A stretch of DNA of 7,058 bases from an uncultured Erysipelotrichaceae bacterium (GCA_900321535.1 ONWJ01000004.1:1-7058), one strand, 5' to 3'; positions 1-7,000 are shown, counted from the first letter of the stretch. The notes: generated by a model from the letters alone, not told the origin. Numbers and translations: made by a program.

Positions 1-2912
1 AAAACATAGCCGCCTTTTGCAGGGATTTGCGAATAATCACCAGGATCATATTGGTCTAAATCCATCTCTTGTAACAAGGTGGATCCATCATAAAATTTGA
101 CGCGGATGCTAGGCTCCATTTTGGCATAAAGGGGCATGGATTCATATACGTTGCTGCCATTAGGGAAGGCTTGTGTCAATTCCTTATCAAGATACCAATT
201 AACGAAAGTCAAACCATCCTCATCATAGATATAATGATGTTTACCGTTATTCTTGATGATGGCTTCATGGACTAACTTATCTTGATAATAATATTTGATT
301 GTATGCGCTTGTGGTTTTTCTCTTTGAAGTAAACTCGCATCATAAGGCGGGTTGAATATTTCATAGCCATAGCAGCCACATGCAATCCACACATTGCCGT
401 CATAAGGATTCACTCGAATGTTTGACACTTCATACCCACCTTGATTGGTGGCTTTATTTGGATAATTCTTATTATTTTGAGTCGTTAAGACAGTCCAACT
501 TTCTCCACCATCAATACTTCTTAACAATGCAGTATCGCAAGAGAAATATTCCCCTGCACCACCAACATAAACAACCGATGGAATATTAGGATCGACAGCG
601 ACCGATTTTTGCCTCACCGTCCCACTTTTATCGACTGGAATATCCATCTTTTTAGAGGCTTTATTGGTGATGTCGTATTTATAGATTTCTTCTATTGTAT
701 ATATCTTGCTTTCGTCTTGATAATCCGCGATGAGCGATTGGATGACGACATATGCGGCATGATCTTCCCAATCGTAAGCAAGATCTAGAATCGTTTGCTT
801 TTGGAGTCTATTCGATCCTCTCCAATTCTCATTTGATAAGACTACCCAATTATCTCCGTTATCATAAGAGACGACGATATTGCCGTCTTCATTAGCACCG
901 TAAAGCTCTTTTTCTCCTTCATAATTGAAGGTGAAAACGCTGACGCAGCCATCCATTTTATTCCAGGTATATCCTTTGTCTTTAGAATAGTATTCAGCAG
1001 CAAATAGGACATTAGGATTCGTCGGAGATTGCAAGGAAGAATAATATGCCGCTCCAGGTACCCCTGTTACAGATAAACCCGTATCCGTCCAAGTTGCGCC
1101 GCCGTCATGAGTATAGGTTAAAGTCCCACCGTTCCAGCTAACGTTAGCAAATCCCCAAATCGTATCTTCATCCGCGGCAAATCCTCCATAGAAGTTTCCT
1201 TTATTTGGAATGGATAATGCGCGATAGGTCGCACCGCCATCATTAGAGATCACACCGGTATAATCTTGAGCGGAGAATAGCAATAAATCTGGGTCATAAT
1301 AATTAAAGTTGAACCTACCACCTTGCATCATGTTGGATATGCATTTGGTTTGTTTGAAGGTTCTTCCTCCATCAAGACTACGAACTAAATCATCATTGCC
1401 AAATGTAATCACATTGTTATCGTCGCTAGGATCGATGATGTAGAGTTTTTCTCGCGCTTCCCAACTAGATTTAAATAGCAAGGAATTTCTTTCGTTTGTC
1501 GCACTTGTCCAACTATTCCCGCCATCGAAAGAAACAACCGTGTCATTGACGTAATAATTGTTCACATCTCTTCGAACTTGATAGACCATGTGATTAGGAT
1601 TGCTTTGAGAGACTTCTAAAAACTGAGGCCATTTATTTGGATAATTCTCATTGGTGATCTTGGTAGTTACGTTATTTTCGAGTTTATAGATTCCATCCCA
1701 GGTTTGAGCGTAAATCGTATTTCCAACGACATCTAAACCCGTGATGCCTTTTGAATAATCAACATCAGGATCATTATTGAAATAGGACTGCTTAATGGTT
1801 TTGTTCTCTTTGTCAATGAGGAATAAGCCATATTGGCTTCCAACATAAACATCGCCGTTACTTGTTATTTTAACAATGCCATCCGCGAGTTTCTTATCGT
1901 TGATTTCTAAAGCGAAGGTTTCTCCACCATCGCTAGAAAGATATAGACCAACTTGGGATTCTGGTAACGTGCTACGAGAGGCTGGTTTCGTAGATGGAGA
2001 GGTTCTTATCCCAGCATCTTTATCATAAGGACAAGAAAAATAGACGTGATTTGCAGCGTTTTTGGATTCTTCAAAGGACGTAGGATCAAATTCAAGGCCA
2101 TCCCATAAATATCTCGCGCCAGAGGATTTAAAACGAAAACTTGTTTGTTTCCAAGTAGATGCCCCATCATAACTAACATGCATCGCACCAACACTCGTTC
2201 CTAAGCCTAATGAAACAATATGGTTTGAATTATAGGGGTCGATGGCAAACATGCCCACGCCTCTAGATTTCATGCCAGAGCAAGATAACGTCCAGGTTTG
2301 GCCATGGTCTGTAGATTTATATAATCCTGCAACATCAATGCCATAAAGCATCAACGAACCATCATTAGAAGATTCAAGCGATACCGGCCATTGACATCCA
2401 GCGCCTTCTGAATCCACTTCAATCTGTTCTTTTGTTTTCATGATGACTCGTTCAAATGTCACATCGCTATCGGTCACCACGATTTGCTCAGGCTCTTGAG
2501 AAGTAGATGAAGATTCCTCAGTCGTAGAGGATGATTCTTCAGAAGTCACGGATGATTCTTCCGAAGAAGTTCCCTGCGAGATGGAAGACTCTTCTGGCGC
2601 ATAAGATGAGGTAGGTTCTGTAGACGAGGGCTCATGAGGCTCAGAAGTAGATGTAGATTCTATAGATGATGAGTCTTGCGCGGAAGAAGATGAAGTCATC
2701 TGAATAGAGGATGATTCTTGTGAAGGAGTAGATGGCTGTGTAGATGTTGATTCTTGTATTGAGGAAGACGTAACTTCTAATGAAGAAGAGTCGCTAGAAG
2801 AAGGGCTACTTGAAGCTTTATTTGAATTGGCCACTGCAATAAATGTTATTGAACCAATCGTTAAGGCAATGACAATTGGAATGATGATCAGCAATATTTT
2901 TTTCACTTTCAT
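1..2912 (-). CDS. Large secreted/surface Asp-box (BNR-like) beta-propeller protein with InlB-type repeat, 3' end missing
   Basis: The frame is open from ATG at 2912 to the window edge (970 codons, no stop); the C-terminus lies outside. An in-frame TGA at 2922-2924 excludes any earlier start. Residues 1-28 are a signal peptide or membrane anchor (MKVKK, then a long hydrophobic run, with AVA/N as a possible cleavage site). Residues 31-140 are a Ser/Thr-rich linker (62 of 110 residues). Residues about 165-860 carry ten Asp-box motifs of the type SxDxGxTW, at 200, 247 (degenerate), 326, 461, 512, 556, 601, 643, 682 and 799; examples are STDHGQTW and THDGGATW. Asp boxes mark beta-propeller blades in sialidases, sortilins and GH74 xyloglucanases. 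The size and the phrases YGIDVAGLY (190-198) and FAIDP (222-226) best resemble GH74-type double propellers. Residues about 868-932 form an InlB B-type repeat ending in LYAKM, and a second repeat begins at about 935. A role in binding or cleaving glycans at the cell surface is inference. Alternatives are a non-enzymatic adhesin or a sortilin-like propeller. Confidence 0.9.
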   Translation of the reverse strand, partial: MKVKKILLIIIPIVIALTIGSITFIAVANSNKASSSPSSSDSSSLEVTSSSIQESTSTQPSTPSQESSSIQMTSSSSAQDSSSIESTSTSEPHEPSSTEPTSSYAPEESSISQGTSSEESSVTSEESSSTTEESSSTSQEPEQIVVTDSDVTFERVIMKTKEQIEVDSEGAGCQWPVSLESSNDGSLMLYGIDVAGLYKSTDHGQTWTLSCSGMKSRGVGMFAIDPYNSNHIVSLGLGTSVGAMHVSYDGASTWKQTSFRFKSSGARYLWDGLEFDPTSFEESKNAANHVYFSCPYDKDAGIRTSPSTKPASRSTLPESQVGLYLSSDGGETFALEINDKKLADGIVKITSNGDVYVGSQYGLFLIDKENKTIKQSYFNNDPDVDYSKGITGLDVVGNTIYAQTWDGIYKLENNVTTKITNENYPNKWPQFLEVSQSNPNHMVYQVRRDVNNYYVNDTVVSFDGGNSWTSATNERNSLLFKSSWEAREKLYIIDPSDDNNVITFGNDDLVRSLDGGRTFKQTKCISNMMQGGRFNFNYYDPDLLLFSAQDYTGVISNDGGATYRALSIPNKGNFYGGFAADEDTIWGFANVSWNGGTLTYTHDGGATWTDTGLSVTGVPGAAYYSSLQSPTNPNVLFAAEYYSKDKGYTWNKMDGCVSVFTFNYEGEKELYGANEDGNIVVSYDNGDNWVVLSNENWRGSNRLQKQTILDLAYDWEDHAAYVVIQSLIADYQDESKIYTIEEIYKYDITNKASKKMDIPVDKSGTVRQKSVAVDPNIPSVVYVGGAGEYFSCDTALLRSIDGGESWTVLTTQNNKNYPNKATNQGGYEVSNIRVNPYDGNVWIACGCYGYEIFNPPYDASLLQREKPQAHTIKYYYQDKLVHEAIIKNNGKHHYIYDEDGLTFVNWYLDKELTQAFPNGSNVYESMPLYAKMEPSIRVKFYDGSTLLQEMDLDQYDPGDYSQIPAKGGYV
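2502..2564 (-). repeat. Three tandem 21-bp units in the Ser/Thr-rich linker
   Basis: Residues 117-137 of the propeller protein are three consecutive seven-residue units: SEESSVT, SEESSST and TEESSST. The DNA repeats with the same 21-base period, with GAAGAATCATCC shared by the first two units. The repeat sits at the membrane-distal end of the linker, just before the propeller region. Because each unit is a multiple of three bases, gain or loss of units would change stalk length without breaking the frame. Confidence 0.8.
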
Positions 2913-2979
2913 TTTCTTCGCTCACTTTCATCATTTTATATAGTTTGAGGTCATAGGCATTTAAAATACCTTAGTTTTG

Positions 2980-3006
2980 CAGGCTTATTTAAGAAATAAA
3001 CGCCTG
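2980..3006 (-). promoter_or_regulatory. Hairpin at the predicted 5' end of the propeller-gene transcript
   Basis: On the minus strand CAGGC and TTATTT pair with AAATAA and GCCTG around a CTT loop; the only unpaired bases in the stem are two bases (GT) on the 5' side. This gives 11 base pairs. The hairpin starts about five bases after the predicted transcription start (near 3011) and ends about 68 bases before the ATG. No T-run follows on either strand, so it is not a standard terminator. It could protect the 5' end of the mRNA, act as a leader control element, or be a protein-binding site in DNA. Confidence 0.5.
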
Positions 3007-3017
3007 AAGCTTGCTTA

Positions 3018-3026
3018 ATTATAACA
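3018..3026 (-). promoter_or_regulatory. Extended -10 promoter for the propeller gene
   Basis: On the minus strand TGTTATAAT combines a perfect -10 hexamer (TATAAT, 3018-3023) with the TGn extension. No good -35 is seen at the usual distance (AACCCA at 3041-3046 with a 17-base spacer), which fits an extended -10 promoter. Transcription would start near 3011, giving a leader of about 100 bases before the ATG at 2912. The site lies downstream of the lipoprotein gene's terminator, so the propeller gene has its own transcript. Confidence 0.6.
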
Positions 3027-3118
3027 CGCAAGTGGATAAGTGGGTTCGCCTTCCGATAGGGAATATATGCGTAATTAAGGTTTGCCACCACTTTCTAAAA
3101 CAAGGGAATCGTCGCATA

Positions 3119-3150
3119 AGGAAAAGGCCATCCCCATAGGAACGGCCTTT
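3119..3150 (-). terminator. Rho-independent terminator of the lipoprotein gene
   Basis: Sixteen bases after the TAA stop at 3167-3169, the minus strand reads AAAGGCC, a 14-base centre, then GGCCTTTT followed by CCTT. The 7-bp stem (3144-3150 with 3123-3129) can be extended inside by TCC/GGA pairs across a small internal loop. The T-run is short and interrupted, so efficiency may be moderate. Confidence 0.7.
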
Positions 3151-3166
3151 AGAATTTAGCGATGTA

Positions 3167-6100
3167 TTAGAACATCTTGATGAGGCAGAAATAGAATTCG
3201 ACACTCTCAACTCCAGCAGGACGATCGGCTTTGGCGATGGAATTATATTCGCTGAAGCCCCAGTTTTCTGGATTCCTCCAGTAACCATGATCTTCGTTAT
3301 AATTCACGAAGCGGTTCATATATCCGGTGCCTTGGACGTTCATGACTCTTTCAATGTCGGAGAAGTCGCCTTTTAAGCCCCAGCCGCGATAGTACTTAAG
3401 TTCGCGCTTACTGTCGCTTGCGAAACCTTGAATTACTTGATTGAGACTGAAGTAGTCTGGTTTCTTTCCGTGTTCTTGAGAGAACGCTCTGCTGCAATAG
3501 GCGTTGAAGTCACCTTCAGTATGAGTACCAAGTTCAGTAAATCCTGTGTAGGAATAGATGAAACGATTAAGTGAAACGACGGCTTTGGTTGCATCCGTTC
3601 TATTGGTGAACTCGAGTTTGTTCAAATCGTTATTCCTTATCATGTATTTCGAGATGAGGCCAATCTTTCCGCCAAGGTAGTCGAACATACTTAAGCCAGG
3701 ATTGTTCTGAGAATTACGGATAGCGAGAACTCTCATGTCTTCGATGCCAAAGAGATACGGTCTCACCTTTTTGATCGGCGTGATGTTATTTTTATTGGTT
3801 CCCAATTCTCCAAGGATCTCGCCAGAAGCATCTGAGATATCGAAGTTTCTATAGCCATTTTCGCCTGCTTTGTCGCTAGCGACGTTGAAGCCAGTCATGA
3901 TTTGTCCACCGCGGACCCAAGAATCAGAAACGTAGCAATAGTCGACTTTAGCATCCTTGTTAACGGCGATTTTGCTATTGCTAAGCACTTTCTCTTCAGT
4001 GGCGTTATGAATCATCTTGTTCTCTTTAAGATATTTGGTGGAGGCAAGATAAGCCGCTTTCAAATCATTGAAAGAAGAGATTTCAGGATCAGCAGCGCAG
4101 ATCGTGGTAGCTAAGGTATAGATCTTAAGGAGACGATCAGAGACGTTAATACGATAACGATGGATGTCGTCTGCAGCTTCAGATTGGAAGCCATATTTAA
4201 GTTTGATCATCTCGACAGGGACGTCTGCATCGCGGCTGCTATAAGTGCCGGTGCCGGAGAAGCGTTGCATGTAATCGGTAGCGGCGAGAACATATTCTTC
4301 GCCTTCAATAGAATAGAGCGCTTCGCGTTCAGCAAAGAGATAGAGGGCGCGGTAGATATCTTTGGCTACCGTATCTAATCTCTCGTCATAGCCATCGCCT
4401 TCGGCTAAGTTAGGAACGGTGCTTCCTTCCCAGTCGTTAGTGGAGAAGGTGATGGTGCCATTTTTGATCGCGTCTTTGACGTCATTAATCATGGCTTCGC
4501 CAACTTCTTTATCGACGCTTTTGTTCTTCTTATATTTAACGCGTGCGTTTGCAAAGGTGTTCTTTAATCCAGCATTATTACCGAAGGAGAAACCATAAGA
4601 AGAAAGGATTGTTCCCTTGTCGAAGGTTTCTTCGAAGGATTCATCATCGATAAGGATCGTGGAAGTCCTTTCAGGCTCTCCTTTTGTGTTTTTGCCTTCA
4701 ACGACGACGACGTTATAGTCGGTCGGAGCATGGAAGGAAGAGGATTTACGGTTGGAATTACCATCTAGTATGGAGCTAAGATATCTATTCGCGGTCGTGA
4801 GGATTCTCTTTTCGTATTGGTTGACTTCCGCTTCTTTTGCTTGGAATTTTTGTTGACGTTCACGTAATGAGATAAGTTTATTCTCATCGGCGTTTAGTCT
4901 TTCGCGGAGGAGAACCATATCCGTCTTATAGGAGACTTCAGATAAAGTCTTGTTCATGCGGTTGACGGTTTCGTTGATGCCAGTGACGATGGAGAGGATC
5001 TCTTGAAGCATGGCTGCGGTTGGGTCAAGAGCGGAAGCAACAGCAGATAAGCCCATCGCGGCAAGAAGGAATCCGATGACGCCTCCAATCGCGCCATTGC
5101 CCATACCAGCACCACTCATTTCAAGAATGACTGAAACGATGGTCATACCAATTTGGACGGCGGCATTGACAGCTTGAATGGCGGCAACAGGTCCTTCCAT
5201 AGAAGTGTCGGCGACATAGGCGACATAAGTGTCATCCATTTGTTCTAAACTAGTAGGTGTGACATATCCAAATGTCAAACGCTTTAAGGATTCGTTTTGA
5301 GGTGCACTTACTTGATAATAATCAAAGCCAAAATCAATGACGGAGTCTTCCAAGGTGAATTTGTTGCCATTAGGATAAGCGACTTCGGCGGTTTCAAGGA
5401 TCAAGGAGCCATAAACCGCATGTTCAACGTCCTTATTCCAGGTCAAACGATAACCTTTTCCGATTTTCTCAAAACTAGCTTCTTTAATTGGAAGGAGTTG
5501 TTCATCATCTTCATCGATTAAGAATTCGGTGTCGATGAGGATATTGGATTTATCTAAAGTAAGATCGCCTTCGAAGGAATGGAGGTCGATGGTGACCTTG
5601 CCATCTTCATTAGAAGCAATCGCGAAGATATCTGGTTGATGGAAATCGAGGGCGACTTCTTTGTCGAATTCTCCACCAAGGACAAGGGAGACTTCGCTTA
5701 AAGCCGCGAGGATTTCAGCAAGGGTTACAAATTTTGCCGCATCTAAGACGATAGAGACGATTTCGGTCTCAGCAACATAATTGGCTTCTTTGACGGTGAA
5801 GCCCTCGATTAATGTTAGTTCTTTGATAGCAAAATCTTTCTTAATCTCACAGTCGATGAGCTTGATGTCGAAGCTGAAAGTCTTGGCGTTTTCATCGAAT
5901 TTGACGGAATTATCAAGGATAATCGCATCAGAGAAGAGGACTCTATAAGAGAATGCGCCTCCTCTATCTTCGACGAAGGTTTCGTCATCAAAGACGATAG
6001 CGCCACTGCCGACATCGCCATATCCGCTTGTTTCAACGACGATAATGCCATCTTCATCGGTATGGAGGTCTTTGACCACCCATCCATTGAAAGCGCCTAA

Positions 6101-6712
6101 TAAAGAGATGTTCTTCTCACTGAAGTCTTCACTTAGAGTTAATCCTTCGTATTTATAGACGAAGGTATGGCAGAAGTCATGGCCATCGACAGAATCCGAA
6201 CCGATGCGTTCGAAATTGCCTTCGCTGGTCTCGATGACGGCTTCATATCCAGTAAAGGCGGCATAGGCCATGACGCCTTTGTTATTAGCATATGGGGCGA
6301 TGATCGCGCCATAAGAGGCGTTTTTCAAAGCAGAAGGAATGGTGATTTCTATCGCTTTGCCAGAATTAACGACGTCAACAGTATATTCGCTGATAGAGAC
6401 GGACTTAATTTGCTGATAGGTTAGATAGCTACCAGTATCAACACTTTCTTCAGGCAGATTTTTAGCCATGTCGCGGATGAGGATTGCATCTTTATTCAAC
6501 GACGAATTAAAGAGCACTCCATCGCTTTCAAGTCGCACAATAAGATCTGAATTGTGCGAGACGATTTCCGAATTGAGGGAAACCGCTTTGTTTACGGCAT
6601 CCTCATCGATTTTCCAAGCACCGCCATCAGGACTAGTTTGGCTGCAACCAGCAAGAACCATCGCTCCAGAGAGGAGGATGAGGGCAGGCTTTTTTATAGG
6701 CCTTTTTTTCAT
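3167..6712 (-). CDS. Unrecognised 1181-residue lipoprotein with hydrophobic hairpin-like segment and coiled coil
   Basis: ATG at 6712 is preferred over an in-frame ATG at 6727, because GGAGGTG lies six bases before the former while the latter overlaps that site. The N-terminus is a lipoprotein signal: basic MKKRPIKK, a hydrophobic stretch and the lipobox LAGC, so Cys23 should be lipidated and the protein anchored outside the membrane. Residues about 24-500 are rich in predicted beta-strands and acidic residues, like a row of Ig-like domains. Residues 509-562 are hydrophobic and Gly/Ala-rich, with two apolar stretches joined by a glycine-rich turn (GAGMGNGAIGG). A DPT motif (563-565) leads straight into a long heptad-like helix, 566-649 (MLQEILSIVTGINETVNRM, later rich in E, K, R and Q). 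Residues 650-1181 are mixed, ending in an aromatic-rich tail (1104-1181). I do not recognise the family. The hydrophobic segment plus coiled coil recalls helical pore-forming toxins and other membrane-inserting proteins, but this is resemblance of layout, not homology. TAA stop; own promoter and terminator. Confidence 0.9.
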   Translation of the reverse strand: MKKRPIKKPALILLSGAMVLAGCSQTSPDGGAWKIDEDAVNKAVSLNSEIVSHNSDLIVRLESDGVLFNSSLNKDAILIRDMAKNLPEESVDTGSYLTYQQIKSVSISEYTVDVVNSGKAIEITIPSALKNASYGAIIAPYANNKGVMAYAAFTGYEAVIETSEGNFERIGSDSVDGHDFCHTFVYKYEGLTLSEDFSEKNISLLGAFNGWVVKDLHTDEDGIIVVETSGYGDVGSGAIVFDDETFVEDRGGAFSYRVLFSDAIILDNSVKFDENAKTFSFDIKLIDCEIKKDFAIKELTLIEGFTVKEANYVAETEIVSIVLDAAKFVTLAEILAALSEVSLVLGGEFDKEVALDFHQPDIFAIASNEDGKVTIDLHSFEGDLTLDKSNILIDTEFLIDEDDEQLLPIKEASFEKIGKGYRLTWNKDVEHAVYGSLILETAEVAYPNGNKFTLEDSVIDFGFDYYQVSAPQNESLKRLTFGYVTPTSLEQMDDTYVAYVADTSMEGPVAAIQAVNAAVQIGMTIVSVILEMSGAGMGNGAIGGVIGFLLAAMGLSAVASALDPTAAMLQEILSIVTGINETVNRMNKTLSEVSYKTDMVLLRERLNADENKLISLRERQQKFQAKEAEVNQYEKRILTTANRYLSSILDGNSNRKSSSFHAPTDYNVVVVEGKNTKGEPERTSTILIDDESFEETFDKGTILSSYGFSFGNNAGLKNTFANARVKYKKNKSVDKEVGEAMINDVKDAIKNGTITFSTNDWEGSTVPNLAEGDGYDERLDTVAKDIYRALYLFAEREALYSIEGEEYVLAATDYMQRFSGTGTYSSRDADVPVEMIKLKYGFQSEAADDIHRYRINVSDRLLKIYTLATTICAADPEISSFNDLKAAYLASTKYLKENKMIHNATEEKVLSNSKIAVNKDAKVDYCYVSDSWVRGGQIMTGFNVASDKAGENGYRNFDISDASGEILGELGTNKNNITPIKKVRPYLFGIEDMRVLAIRNSQNNPGLSMFDYLGGKIGLISKYMIRNNDLNKLEFTNRTDATKAVVSLNRFIYSYTGFTELGTHTEGDFNAYCSRAFSQEHGKKPDYFSLNQVIQGFASDSKRELKYYRGWGLKGDFSDIERVMNVQGTGYMNRFVNYNEDHGYWRNPENWGFSEYNSIAKADRPAGVESVEFYFCLIKMF

Positions 6713-6718
6713 TAATGA

Positions 6719-6725
6719 CACCTCC
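6719..6725 (-). promoter_or_regulatory. Strong ribosome binding site deciding the lipoprotein start
   Basis: GGAGGTG on the minus strand is almost fully complementary to the 16S rRNA 3' end and lies six bases before ATG 6712. It overlaps the codons that would follow the alternative ATG at 6727, so that longer start is unlikely. The shorter start also gives a cleaner lipoprotein signal peptide. Confidence 0.85.
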
Positions 6726-6736
6726 ATTAGTTATGT

Positions 6737-6752
6737 TTAGATGGTCATCTAA
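6737..6752. promoter_or_regulatory. Perfect 7-2-7 palindrome at the lipoprotein transcription start (candidate operator)
   Basis: TTAGATG-GT-CATCTAA has two perfect 7-base arms around a 2-base centre. It begins about five bases downstream of the -10 hexamer and covers the predicted start site near 6751. This is a usual position for a repressor site that blocks transcription initiation. As RNA it would be a hairpin with too small a loop unless the inner pairs open, so a DNA-binding site seems more likely. The divergent gene at 7001 could encode the regulator, but its product cannot be identified from 19 codons. Confidence 0.55.
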
Positions 6753-6757
6753 TCCCA

Positions 6758-6786
6758 ATTATACAAAAAGAAAGCGATCGTGCGAA
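6758..6786 (-). promoter_or_regulatory. Sigma-A-type promoter of the lipoprotein gene
   Basis: On the minus strand a perfect -10 TATAAT (6758-6763) is preceded, at a 17-base spacing, by TTCGCA (6781-6786), which matches four of six bases of the TTGACA consensus. Transcription would start near 6751, giving a leader of about 39 bases that contains the ribosome binding site. Confidence 0.65.
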
Positions 6787-6850
6787 CACTGAAAAGTCTA
6801 ATCGTAATTTATTGTATGAATTGTCTATGCAAAACAATCAAAAAAAGCCG

Positions 6851-6874
6851 GGTACATAAAGTGGTACATGAGTT
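6851..6874. repeat. Imperfect 12-bp tandem direct repeat in the divergent intergenic region
   Basis: GGTACATAAAGT is followed directly by GGTACATGAGTT; the first seven bases are identical and nine of twelve match. It lies about 65 bases upstream of the lipoprotein -35 and about 127 bases before the divergent ATG. Helically phased direct repeats of this kind can be activator or response-regulator sites, but there is no other support. Confidence 0.3.
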
Positions 6875-6878
6875 GTCT

Positions 6879-6909
6879 GGCAAAATGCATGCGTCTTCGC
6901 GTTTTGACC
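6879..6909. other. Imperfect hairpin/inverted repeat upstream of the divergent gene
   Basis: GGCAAAA (6879-6885) can pair with TTTTGACC (6902-6909) with one bulged A. Inside it GCG and CGC close a four-base TCTT loop, leaving an asymmetric internal loop (TGCAT against G). No T-run follows, so it is not a terminator. It may be a protein site, a leader structure or chance. Confidence 0.25.
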
Positions 6910-7000
6910 CGCGCAACTTTCAATAATCTCACGTTGTTGCATATTTGTGACACGCATGGGTTTATAGTAAGCACATCACACGTATATAAGAGGTGCCATT

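Noticed and set aside
2006..2194. Short minus-strand frame inside the propeller gene
   Set aside because: It lies out of frame within the continuous 970-codon reading frame that has regular Asp-box motifs, so it is not a separate gene.
2820..2934. Short frame starting at ATG 2934/2931 before the propeller gene (leader peptide?)
   Set aside because: It runs into the propeller gene out of frame and ends after about 38 codons with a His/Asn/Cys-rich product typical of a shifted reading of the signal peptide; no good ribosome binding site precedes it.
3019..3288. 89-residue minus-strand frame overlapping the end of the lipoprotein gene and the intergenic region
   Set aside because: It crosses the terminator and promoter signals, overlaps the real gene in another frame and has no family-like features.
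6468..6740. 90-residue open frame on the plus strand over the lipoprotein signal region
   Set aside because: It is antisense to the start of a well-supported gene, has no clear ribosome binding site and its product shows no recognisable features; it is a shadow frame, like the other short plus-strand frames at 380-589, 3902-4114, 4160-4378, 5297-5521 and 6167-6424.
6820..6838. ATTGT...ACAAT inverted repeat upstream of the lipoprotein promoter
   Set aside because: Only five-base arms around nine bases in AT-rich DNA; expected by chance.
6904..6968. Promoter for the gene at 7001 using TTGACC (6904-6909) or TTGTGA (6945-6950) as -35 with TATAGT as -10
   Set aside because: The spacings (53 and 12 bases) are far from the usual 16-18, so no promoter is called.
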